NCBI RefSeq assembly: GCF_019890615.1 | Contig: NZ_JAINVZ010000012.1 | Location: forward strand, 124,001 to 188,000 | Direction: 5' to 3' | From: Streptantibioticus parmotrematis | Lineage (GTDB): Bacteria; Actinomycetota; Actinomycetes; Streptomycetales; Streptomycetaceae | Length of the DNA stretch: 64,000 nt | Shown: one piece after another, positions 9,724-17,373 of the stretch | How positions within the stretch are numbered: position 1 is the stretch's first letter | Layout: each line of letters opens with the position of its first letter | Position numbers and translations under genes: made by a program | The notes under the pieces: generated by a model | Database searches by the model: none | Seen by the model: the letters and a program-made list of their open reading frames with translations, nothing else | What the model was told of the DNA's origin: nothing

Positions 9724-9869
9724 GGCAACGGCACCAACCGGCCGTTGGGTGCGCGCCTGTACGGCGGGTTGCTGGTGACAACAGGGCACCGGCGCTACTC
9801 AGGTTGCGCATATCCGACCGAATCGGTCCGTCCGGCCGCGTTGTCAGACCCGCAGGTTACATTTGGCAG

Positions 9870-10925
9870 ATGCCGTCTCTTGACCTCACCCCCGGACTGA
9901 TTACGACGCGCGAGAAGGTCGCGGAGGTCTATGGGGGTTCCGTGTTTAGCGGAGGAATCGTTCCCGCCAAGGCATCCAAGAAGGTGTTCGTTTACTCCGA
10001 CCCGGCGGTCGGAGAGAAGCACGGATACACCTTCGACGGATGGGCGGAAAGCGATGAATTCGGCCTCCTCTACCTCTATACCGGTGCCGGCGGCACGGGA
10101 GATCAGCAGCTGAAGCGCGGCAACAAGGTGCTGCTCGATACGTTGGATGAGGCATGGCAGGCGGACGGTGGCCAGGTCCACCTCTTCGTCGCCAACGGCA
10201 AGGTGCCGGGCAAGGCTGAAGTGTCCCAGCGTTACGTCGGACAGGTGGTGCTCGACGCCGCCCAGCCGTATGAGGAACGGAAGGCGCCGGGCAGCGATGA
10301 CGTGATGCGCTGGGTCTTCGTCTTCCGGCTACGTCCCGCCGAGGGCGCGACGCTGGCCCTGACCGAGGCCGACGAGGTGCCGCCTGCCACGCAGACCACG
10401 GTCTTGGACCTGCCCAAGGCGACGGGAGCACCGAAGCTTCCCAAGGCGCCCGCCGCCCCGAAGACGCCCAAGGTCGCGATCTCGACCGGTGCCAAGGACA
10501 AGCCCACAGAACAGCACGTGACGGCCCAGACGGTTTCCCACCACGCTGGCGGTCAGCGGGCAGTCATGCGCCGGGAAGGCCAGCTCGTCGCGGAGTTTGA
10601 GAAATGTCTGGAAGCAGCCGGCCACGAGTTCAAGAGCTTCCAGATCACCGTCAAGGGTGAGTCGGGGGCACTCGTACCCGACCTTTATGACGCCACCGAG
10701 AACGTACTCTACGAGGCGAAGGGTGCGGCCACGCGTTCCAACGTGCGCATGGCCATAGGGCAGTTGCTGGACTACCGGCGTCATATCAAGGTACCGCCCG
10801 GCTTGCGGCTGGCCGTGCTCCTGCCTACGCCGCCCACCGCGGATGTACGTGACTTGCTTGCGGCGCAGAACATCGCGATGGTGACGCAGACGGAGAGCGG
10901 CTTCGCCGGTTTCCCGGTCTCTTGA
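9870..10925 (+). CDS. Putative type IV restriction enzyme: SRA-like domain plus PD-(D/E)XK nuclease
   Basis: 351 residues in two domains. Residues 1-155 resemble the SRA-like modified-base-binding domain of ScoMcrA-type enzymes: TTREKVAEVYGG, FSGGI, KHGYTFDGW, YLYTGAGGTGDQQLKRGN. A Lys/Pro/Ala linker (185-215) leads to a C-terminal nuclease: RREGQLVAEFE, then PD with Asp271, Glu282-Ala-Lys284 in VLYEAKG, and Gln298/Tyr302 in GQLLDYRR, the QxxxY feature of this superfamily. ATG 9870 is chosen because in-frame sequence further upstream is not protein-like. No methyltransferase is adjacent, as expected for modification-dependent restriction. Its base composition is less GC-rich than its neighbours, suggesting acquisition. 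The substrate (5mC, phosphorothioate or other) is unknown. Confidence 0.72.
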   Translation: MPSLDLTPGLITTREKVAEVYGGSVFSGGIVPAKASKKVFVYSDPAVGEKHGYTFDGWAESDEFGLLYLYTGAGGTGDQQLKRGNKVLLDTLDEAWQADGGQVHLFVANGKVPGKAEVSQRYVGQVVLDAAQPYEERKAPGSDDVMRWVFVFRLRPAEGATLALTEADEVPPATQTTVLDLPKATGAPKLPKAPAAPKTPKVAISTGAKDKPTEQHVTAQTVSHHAGGQRAVMRREGQLVAEFEKCLEAAGHEFKSFQITVKGESGALVPDLYDATENVLYEAKGAATRSNVRMAIGQLLDYRRHIKVPPGLRLAVLLPTPPTADVRDLLAAQNIAMVTQTESGFAGFPVS

Positions 10926-11183
10926 TCACGGGCTGCGAACGCGTTTCGTCGATGGTGCACCCGCAACGCCTGTAGACCATCCCTGCGCCGGCCCCGCCCG
11001 CTCCCCCTGTGGCGTGCTCCTGTCGCGTTACGTCCGTGTTAGGCCTCCGGCGACAGACTTGCCGATCGTCGGGTGGTGCGGGCGTCGTGCTGCTCGGTGG
11101 CCGGGTCGAGTGGTGGGCGTTGTGGGAAAGGGCGGTGCGGGGCGGTGGGTGTTCGGGTGGTGGAGAAGGAGGCCCTGCGGGGC

Positions 11184-11972
11184 GTGGTGGCTTCCGGGGC
11201 GCTCAGCAAGGTGCCCGAGGTGACCGTCGCCTTCTGGGTGACCAAGGTGCTGACCACCGGCATGGGGGAGGCCACCTCCGACTTCCTCGCCCAGCACATG
11301 GACCCCGTGCTCGCGGTCGGCATCGGGGGCGTGGCGTTCGCCGTCGCGCTCGCCGTGCAGTTCCGCGTGCGGCGCTACATCGCGGCGGTGTACTGGACGG
11401 CCGTCGTCACGGTCAGCGTCTTCGGCACCATGGCCGCCGACACCCTGCACGTCGCCCTCGGCGTCCCGTACGCCGCCTCCACCTGCGGCTTCGCCCTCGT
11501 GCTCGCCGGTGTCCTGGCCCTGTGGCACACATGCGAACGCACGCTGTCCATCCACAGCGTGCGCACCCCGCGCCGGGAGGCGTTCTACTGGGCCACCGTC
11601 GTCACCACCTTCGCGCTCGGCACCGCCACCGGTGACCTGACCGCCACCACCCTGCACCTGGGCTACCTGCCCTCCGGCCTGCTGTTCGCCGTCGTCATCG
11701 CGGTGCCCGCGCTCGCGCACCGGCGGCTCGGGCTCAACCCGGTCGTCGCCTTCTGGTCCGCCTACGTCGTCACCCGTCCGCTGGGCGCCTCGTTCGCCGA
11801 CTGGATGGCGGTCTCCCCCTCCCGCGGCGGGCTGGGCTGGGGCACCGGGCCGGTCAGCCTCACCTGGGCCGTGGCGATCGCCGCGTCCGTCGCCTACCTC
11901 GGCGTCTCCCGCGCCGACGTGGCGCAGCCCGACGTGGCGCAGCCCGAGGTGGCGCAGCCCGAGGTGGCGTGA
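11184..11972 (+). CDS. COG4705 family integral membrane protein
   Basis: 262 residues, about eight membrane helices arranged as two similar halves (FWVTKVLTTGMGEATSDFLA and FYWATVVTTFALGTATGDLTA). This is the pattern of the uncharacterised COG4705 family commonly found beside flavin electron-transfer genes. GTG 11184 is preferred: AAGGAGG lies 11 nt upstream and homologues begin just before SKVPEVTVAFW. The C-terminus ends in a short tandem repeat (VAQPDVAQPEVAQPEVA) encoded by about four 15-bp units. It overlaps the next gene at TGATG. Its role is probably quinone- or redox-linked but is not established. Confidence 0.82.
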   Translation: MVASGALSKVPEVTVAFWVTKVLTTGMGEATSDFLAQHMDPVLAVGIGGVAFAVALAVQFRVRRYIAAVYWTAVVTVSVFGTMAADTLHVALGVPYAASTCGFALVLAGVLALWHTCERTLSIHSVRTPRREAFYWATVVTTFALGTATGDLTATTLHLGYLPSGLLFAVVIAVPALAHRRLGLNPVVAFWSAYVVTRPLGASFADWMAVSPSRGGLGWGTGPVSLTWAVAIAASVAYLGVSRADVAQPDVAQPEVAQPEVA

Positions 11973-13486
11973 TGAGCGACAACCCGCTGGTCCTGTCCGC
12001 TCGCCCCGACTCCCGGTCCGCCCGGCACCGGGCCGGGCCGCCGCGCCCCGCCCGGCAGCGCCGCGAGCCGATGCCGCTCGTGCTGACGGCCCTGATCGTC
12101 GCGGGGGCGCTTCCGGTGGCGTTCGTGTGGTGGCAGAACACCATCCCCGGCTCGCTGGACTCCCCGGCGGCCGACCTGACCGCCGCCGGGCGGATCGCGG
12201 GGCTGCTCGCCGCCTACCTCCTGCTGGTCCTCGTCGCCCTGATGGCCCGTGTGCCGTTGCTGGAGAACCGGATCGGCTCGGACACCGTGGCCCGGCTGCA
12301 CCGCGCGCTCGGCGAGTACACCGTCGCCCTGGCCTTCGCGCACGCCGCGCTGATCGTCTGCGGCTACGCCTGGCAGGGCCGCACCGACCCGCTGACCGAG
12401 ACCTGGGCGGTCGTGACCGGGTACACCGACGTGTGGCTCGCCGCGGTCGCGCTCGGGCTGCTGGGCCTGATCGGGGTGGTCTCCGCCCGCGCGGTGCGGC
12501 GCCGCGTCGCCTACGAGTCCTGGTACCACGTCCACCTGCTCGCGTACGCGGCGACAGCGCTGGCGTTCTCGCACGAGTTCGCGGTCGGCACGGAGTTCTC
12601 CGCCTCCCCGCGCAACCGCCTGCTGTGGTCGGCCGCGCACGTCGTGGTGGGCGCCGCCGTCGTGGTCTTCCGCCTCGCGCTGCCGCTGTACCGCTCGCTG
12701 CGGCACGGCGTGCGGGTGGCCGCGGTGGTCGCCGAGGGGCCGGGCGTGGTCTCCGTCCACCTCACCGGGCGCGACCTGGACCGGCTGGGGGCGCGCGCCG
12801 GGCAGTTCCTGCGCTGGCGCTTCCTCGCCCGCGGCCAGTGGTGGCAGTCGCACCCCTACTCGCTGTCGGCCGCGCCCACCCCGGACGCCCTGCGGATCAC
12901 CGTGAAGGCGCTGGGCGACGCGAGCGGGGCGCTGGCGCGGCTGCGGCCGGGCACGCGCGTGTGGTTCGAGGGGCCGTACGGGGCCTTCACCGCCCGGCGG
13001 GCGACCTTCACCGCGCGGGGGACCTTCACCGCCCGGCAGACCTTCACCGCGCGGTGGCGGCGCGGGACGGCCAGGCCGGTGCTGCTGCTGGCGGCCGGTG
13101 CGGGCGTCACACCGCTGCGCGCGCTGTACGAGACGCTGCCCGCGCGGGCGAGGGGCGGCCCCGGTCACCATGACGGCGGCGCCCACCACGACGGCGGCGT
13201 GCTGCTGGTCCAGCGTGCCTCCCGGGACGAGGACCTCGTGCTCCACGCCGAACTGCGCCGGATCGCGCAGGCCCGCGGGTTCGGCCTGCTCGCCGTCGTC
13301 GGCCCGCGCGGCGGTCCGTCCGGCGACCCGCTGCGTGCCGACCGCCTGCGCGCGATGGTCCCCGGGCTGGCCGAGCACGACGTCTACCTGTGCGGTCCGG
13401 CCGGCTGGACCGCGTTCGTACGAGCCGAACTGCGCCGGGCCGGCGTGCCCGCGCGCCGCATCCGCACCGAGGCGTTCGCGTTCTGA
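11972..13486 (+). CDS. Ferric-reductase-like transmembrane flavocytochrome
   Basis: 504 residues. The N-terminal ~230 residues form a ferric-reductase-like haem domain with six helices and paired histidines (ARLHRALGEY, AFAHAALIV, WYHVHLLAY, FSHEFAVG). A FAD-binding domain follows (about 245-330: HPYSLSAAP), then an NAD(P)-binding domain (LLLAAGAGVTPLRALYE; DVYLCGPAGWTAFVR). It should pass electrons from cytosolic NAD(P)H through FAD and haem to the outer face, here presumably to the flavinylated partner encoded next. Between the FAD and NAD domains is a four-unit FTARxxT-type repeat (12980-13055), probably a microsatellite-like expansion in a loop. The start overlaps the previous stop. Confidence 0.88.
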   Translation: MSDNPLVLSARPDSRSARHRAGPPRPARQRREPMPLVLTALIVAGALPVAFVWWQNTIPGSLDSPAADLTAAGRIAGLLAAYLLLVLVALMARVPLLENRIGSDTVARLHRALGEYTVALAFAHAALIVCGYAWQGRTDPLTETWAVVTGYTDVWLAAVALGLLGLIGVVSARAVRRRVAYESWYHVHLLAYAATALAFSHEFAVGTEFSASPRNRLLWSAAHVVVGAAVVVFRLALPLYRSLRHGVRVAAVVAEGPGVVSVHLTGRDLDRLGARAGQFLRWRFLARGQWWQSHPYSLSAAPTPDALRITVKALGDASGALARLRPGTRVWFEGPYGAFTARRATFTARGTFTARQTFTARWRRGTARPVLLLAAGAGVTPLRALYETLPARARGGPGHHDGGAHHDGGVLLVQRASRDEDLVLHAELRRIAQARGFGLLAVVGPRGGPSGDPLRADRLRAMVPGLAEHDVYLCGPAGWTAFVRAELRRAGVPARRIRTEAFAF

Positions 13487-13539
13487 CGCGCGACGACATC
13501 CGACGCCGACACCCGACGACCCCGAGGAGGGACGACACC

Positions 13540-14043
13540 ATGCGTGCGACCACCGCCGCCCTCGCGCTGACCGGCTGCTCGGTCGCGCTGCTGATCGGGG
13601 TCAGGGCCGGGACGGGCGGCCTGCCCCGCTCCGCACTGACCGGCGCCGACCGCGCCGCCGGGACGCATCCGGGCGTCGCGAAGGGGACCGAGAAGGGCAC
13701 CCCTGACGGCACCACGCCCGCCCCCGCCCCCGCGACCTCGACCAGGACCACGACGACCCCGGCCGCCGCCACCGGCACCTTCACCGGTGCCGCGGAAGAC
13801 ACCCCCTACGGCACCGTCCAGGTCGAGGCCGTCGTGCGCGGCGGCAAGCTCACCGACGTGACCGTGCTCCAGCAGACGCACGGCGGCCGCAGCGACCAGA
13901 TCGACGCCTACGCGCTGCCGGTGCTCAGGTCGGAGGCGCTGGCCGCCGGGAGCGCCGACATCGACGTGGTCTCCGGCGCGACCTACACCTCCGGCGGATA
14001 CGCCCGCTCCCTCCAGGCCGCCCTGGACGCGGCCCGCCGATGA
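13540..14043 (+). CDS. Exported FMN-binding domain protein
   Basis: 167 residues: an N-terminal signal or anchor (residues 1-25; a Cys13 lies in a weak LTGC context), a Thr/Pro/Ala linker, and an FMN_bind domain (about 83-167). The domain ends with VVSGATYTS; by analogy with NqrC/RnfG, Thr148 in SGAT is the residue to which ApbE would attach FMN covalently. AGGAGG precedes ATG 13540. It overlaps apbE by 4 bp, strongly supporting substrate and enzyme pairing. It would be the extracytoplasmic electron carrier receiving electrons from the flavocytochrome. Confidence 0.9.
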   Translation: MRATTAALALTGCSVALLIGVRAGTGGLPRSALTGADRAAGTHPGVAKGTEKGTPDGTTPAPAPATSTRTTTTPAAATGTFTGAAEDTPYGTVQVEAVVRGGKLTDVTVLQQTHGGRSDQIDAYALPVLRSEALAAGSADIDVVSGATYTSGGYARSLQAALDAARR

Positions 14044-14924
14044 GCCCCGCGGGCCGCCCCTCACCGGGCCCGCCGCGCAGCGCCGTCACCCACGTCATGG
14101 GCACCGTCGTCTCGCTCGCGGCGCCCGCCGCGGTCGGCGCGGAGGCGTTCCGGGCCGCCGCGCGCGAGGCGTTCGGCGAACTGCGGCGGATGGACGAGGT
14201 CTTCTCCCCGTACCGGCCGGACAGCCCGGTCAGCCGGATCAGGGACGGCCGCCTGCGCACCGCCGACCTGCCCGGACACCCGGAAGGGCCGCTGCTGACC
14301 GAGGTCCTGCGGCTGTGCGAGCGGCTGCACGCGGACAGCGGCGGCGCGTTCGACGCCTGGGCGGTCGGGGATCCGCCGGGCTTCGACCCGTGCGGCGCGG
14401 TCAAGGGCTGGGCCGCCGAACGCGCCGCCGACCTGCTCGCGCGACGCCTGCCCGCGTTCGCGCTCAACGCGGGCGGCGACGTGCGGGTGCGCGGCGGCTG
14501 GGGCGGCGGGCCGTGGCGGGTGGGCGTGACCGATCCGCACCGGCCCGGCGGCGTGCTGGCGGTGCTGCCGCTGAGCGACGCCGCGGTGGCCACCTCGGGC
14601 ACGGCGGAACGCGGCCGCCACGTGTGGCACCCCGGCACCGGGCGCCCGGCCGCCGGGCTCGCGCAGGTCACCGTCGTCGGTCCCGACCTCGCGCTGGCCG
14701 ACGGCTACGCCACCGCGGCCATGGCGAGGGCGGCCACCGCCGCCGACGTGGACGACGCGCACGCCTGGCTGGAGGCGCTGGCCCGGCGGGACGGCTACTG
14801 GTCGCTCACCGTGGACCCGGCCGGGCGGGTGCGCCGCCTCGACGGCCTCGACGGTCGTGACAGCCCCGGTACGTCTCGCGCCGCCGCCCCGGCTGCCGCC
14901 TCGTCCGGTCCTGACGGAGGATGA
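14040..14924 (+). CDS. apbE: FAD:protein FMN transferase (ApbE family)
   Basis: 294 residues. ApbE transfers FMN from FAD to Thr/Ser of a target protein outside the membrane. Visible motifs are HVMGTVVSL, the FSPYRPDSPVSRIR region, DPCGAVKGWAAERAAD, LNAGGDVRVRG and DAAVATSGTAERGRHVWHP. No clear signal peptide is present, so it may flavinylate its substrate before Tat export or act inside. The ATGA overlap with the FMN-binding protein and position in the operon identify the probable substrate. A C-terminal Ala/Pro tail after VRRLDG is not part of the conserved fold. Confidence 0.92.
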   Translation: MSPAGRPSPGPPRSAVTHVMGTVVSLAAPAAVGAEAFRAAAREAFGELRRMDEVFSPYRPDSPVSRIRDGRLRTADLPGHPEGPLLTEVLRLCERLHADSGGAFDAWAVGDPPGFDPCGAVKGWAAERAADLLARRLPAFALNAGGDVRVRGGWGGGPWRVGVTDPHRPGGVLAVLPLSDAAVATSGTAERGRHVWHPGTGRPAAGLAQVTVVGPDLALADGYATAAMARAATAADVDDAHAWLEALARRDGYWSLTVDPAGRVRRLDGLDGRDSPGTSRAAAPAAASSGPDGG

Positions 14925-14928
14925 CAGC

Positions 14929-15597
14929 ATGCGCATTCTGGTCGTGGAGGACGAGGAACGCCTGGCCGCCCGGATCGCCGAGGGGCTGCGCGACCGGGGC
15001 ATGGCCGTCGACGTCAGTCACGACGGCGCCGACGCCCTGCACAAGCTCGACGTCAGCGAGGGCTACCAGGTCCTCGTCCTCGACCGCGACCTGCCCGGGC
15101 TGTCCGGCGACGACGTGTGCCGGGCGCTGTCCGGGCGGGCCGACGCGCCGATGATCCTCATGCTGACCGCCCTGTCCGGCACCGACGACCGGGTCGACGG
15201 GCTGACGCTGGGCGCCGACGACTACCTGGGCAAGCCGTTCTCGTTCGCCGAGCTGGTGCTGCGCGTGCAGGCGCTCGGCCGCCGCGGCCGTTCCCACAGC
15301 GCGGTGCTGACCTGGGGGGACGGCGACATCACCATGGACACCCTGCGCCGCGTCGTGCTGCGCGCCGGCCGGCCGGTGGCGCTCACCGCGAAGGAGTTCA
15401 CCGTGCTGCGGCTGCTGCTGGCGGCGGACGGCGCCGTGCTCAGCCAGGAACAACTGCTGGAGCGGGCGTGGGACGAGCACGCCGACCCGTTCACCAACAC
15501 CGTCCGGGTCACCGTCAACCGGCTGCGCCGCAAGCTGGGCGCCCCCGATCCCATCGAGACGGTGGTCGGCGCCGGATACCGGATCGCGCGGCCATGA
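14929..15597 (+). CDS. OmpR-family response regulator (CutR-like)
   Basis: 222 residues. Receiver Asp52 lies in VLVLDRDLPG and Lys102 in DDYLGKPFS; the winged-helix domain ends [15 protein letters not shown] precedes ATG 14929, 4 bp after apbE, and the stop overlaps the kinase start (ATGA, 15594-15597). The LDRDLP receiver type and operon position resemble CutR-type regulators. Control of the flavin electron-transfer genes is inferred from linkage. Confidence 0.93.
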   Translation: MRILVVEDEERLAARIAEGLRDRGMAVDVSHDGADALHKLDVSEGYQVLVLDRDLPGLSGDDVCRALSGRADAPMILMLTALSGTDDRVDGLTLGADDYLGKPFSFAELVLRVQALGRRGRSHSAVLTWGDGDITMDTLRRVVLRAGRPVALTAKEFTVLRLLLAADGAVLSQEQLLERAWDEHADPFTNTVRVTVNRLRRKLGAPDPIETVVGAGYRIARP

Positions 15598-16814
15598 CGT
15601 CCCCGCGGAGAGCCCGACCGCAATCCCCGCCGCCCGCGGGCCCGTCGGCGTATCTGCGCCGTCTCGCGGGCCGCGTCCGCAAGCCCGCGCTGACCATCAG
15701 GACCCGGCTCACCCTGATCTACGCGGGCCTGTTCACCCTCGGCGGCGGCGTGCTGGTGCTGGCGATGACGACCGCGTTCTACCACCTGCTGTTCAAGCCG
15801 CTGCCCGACAGCGAGATCCCCAGCCGCCTCGACCCGGACCACGACCACTTCGTGGGCCTCAGCGACCAGATCCGAGACGCCGCCGCCTCCCATCTGCTGC
15901 GGATCGCGCTGGTGTTGCTGCTGGTGGTGGTCGCGGTGTCGGCGCTGCTGGGCTGGTGGATCGCGGGAAGGATGCTGCGGCCGATCGCCGCGATCACCGC
16001 CGCCGCCCGCCGCGCCACCGGCACCACGCTGCACGAACGCCTCAACCTGCCCGGTCCGCCCGACGAGTTGAAGGAGCTGGGCGACACCTTCGACCGGATG
16101 CTGGAGCGGCTGGACGCCGCGTTCGCCGCGCAGCGCCGCTTCGTCGCCAACGCCAGCCACGAGCTGCGCACCCCGCTCGCGCTGACCCGGGCCGCCGTCG
16201 AGGTCACCCTCGCCAAGCCCGCCGTCACCGAGGAGCAGTGGCGCACGATGGCGCAGGACGTCAGCCAGTCCACCCACCACGCCCAGCGGCTCACCGACGC
16301 GCTGCTGGTCCTGGCCCGCTCCGAGCAGCGGATGACGGAGTACGAGGTGGACGACCTCGCCGACCTCGCCGCCGAGGCGCTGGACCAGGTCGCGGCCCGG
16401 CGGGCGGAACGCGGCCTGCGCCTGACCGCCGACCTGCCTCCGGCGCCGGTGCGCGGCAACGTGGCGCTGCTGGGCATCGCGGTCGGCAACATCGTGGAGA
16501 ACGCGGTCAAGTACAACCGCGACGGCGGCCTGCTGAGCGTCACCACCCGCCGCACGGAGTCCGGTCAGGCGCAGCTGGTCGTGCGCAACGACGGCCCGGT
16601 GCTGGACGAGGGCACGGCCGACGAGTTGTTCGAGCCGTTCCACCGCGGCCGCCACACCCGTTCCGGCCGCGCGGACGGCACGGGCCTGGGCCTGTCCATC
16701 GTGCGGGCGGTCACCGAGGCGCACGGCGGCCGGGTCGCACTGCGGGCGCCGTCCACCGGCGGCCTCGTGGTCACCCTGTGCCTCCCGGCACCGGACGCAG
16801 CGCGTCCCTCCTGA
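15594..16814 (+). CDS. Sensor histidine kinase (CutS-like)
   Basis: 406 residues: membrane helices at about 41-63 and 103-125 enclosing a short (~40-residue) extracytoplasmic loop rich in Asp and His (DPDHDHFVG), a HAMP domain (126-178), H-box [10 protein letters not shown] with His189, N-box [10 protein letters not shown], and G-box DGTGLGLSI. The Asp/His-rich loop could bind metal; this is inference. It is the last gene of the six-gene redox operon. Its 3' end overlaps the convergent lactate monooxygenase remnant by 44 bp. Confidence 0.94.
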   Translation: MTSPRRARPQSPPPAGPSAYLRRLAGRVRKPALTIRTRLTLIYAGLFTLGGGVLVLAMTTAFYHLLFKPLPDSEIPSRLDPDHDHFVGLSDQIRDAAASHLLRIALVLLLVVVAVSALLGWWIAGRMLRPIAAITAAARRATGTTLHERLNLPGPPDELKELGDTFDRMLERLDAAFAAQRRFVANASHELRTPLALTRAAVEVTLAKPAVTEEQWRTMAQDVSQSTHHAQRLTDALLVLARSEQRMTEYEVDDLADLAAEALDQVAARRAERGLRLTADLPPAPVRGNVALLGIAVGNIVENAVKYNRDGGLLSVTTRRTESGQAQLVVRNDGPVLDEGTADELFEPFHRGRHTRSGRADGTGLGLSIVRAVTEAHGGRVALRAPSTGGLVVTLCLPAPDAARPS

Positions 16815-17343
16815 GCGCGTCCGGCGTGGGATAGCCGTCGACCGCCATCAGCAGGTCGGCCTCGGCCAGGAACGAGCGCAGCACGTGCACCACCCCGTCG
16901 GTCCCGCCCAGCGCCAGCCCGTACGCGTAGGGCCTGCCGATGCCGACCGCGGTCGCGCCGAGGGCGAGCGCCTTGACGACGTCCGTGCCGGAACGCACCC
17001 CGGAGTCGAAGAGCACGGGCAGTCCGTCCGCCGCCTCGACCACGCCGGGCAGCGCGTCCAGCGCCGCGAGGCCGCCGTTGGCCTGACGGCCACCGTGGTT
17101 GGAGCAGTAGACGCCGTCCACGCCGAGGTCCTTCGCCCGCCGCACGTCCTCCGGATGGCACAACCCCTTGACGATCAGCGGCAGTCGGGTGAGCGAACGC
17201 AGCCAGGGCAGGTCGTCCCAGGTGAGCGGGTTGCCGAAGACCTGCGTCCAGCGCAGCACCGCCCCTTGCGGGTCCTCCTCCGGCGGCCGGGGCAGGCTCG
17301 CGCGGAAGACCGGGTCGGTGGTGTAGTTGACGAGACAATTCCC
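16771..17343 (-). pseudogene. Lactate 2-monooxygenase-like gene, 3' part (split by AICE)
   Basis: 191 codons encoding the C-terminal half of an FMN-dependent alpha-hydroxy-acid oxidase of the lactate 2-monooxygenase type: [20 protein letters not shown], the active-site [11 protein letters not shown], the phosphate-binding DSGVRSG and [10 protein letters not shown]. It begins at the attL core (CCC, read as Gly GGG). The N-terminal half lies 12.3 kb away beyond attR at 29690-30295. Joined, they give 393 codons in frame including the stop (392 residues), a normal family length. In the integrated state this fragment has no native start and is presumably silent. Confidence 0.9.
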
Positions 17344-17356
17344 ACAGTGCTTCAAC
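17321..17356 (+). other. attL of the integrated element
   Basis: Host sequence (GACGAGACAATT) joins element sequence (ACAGTGCTTCAAC) through the 3-bp core CCC at 17341-17343. The element side carries GCTTCAAC (17349-17356), the right arm of the attP inverted repeat. Confidence 0.82.
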
Positions 17357-17373
17357 GGAGTACGTTTCTATGT

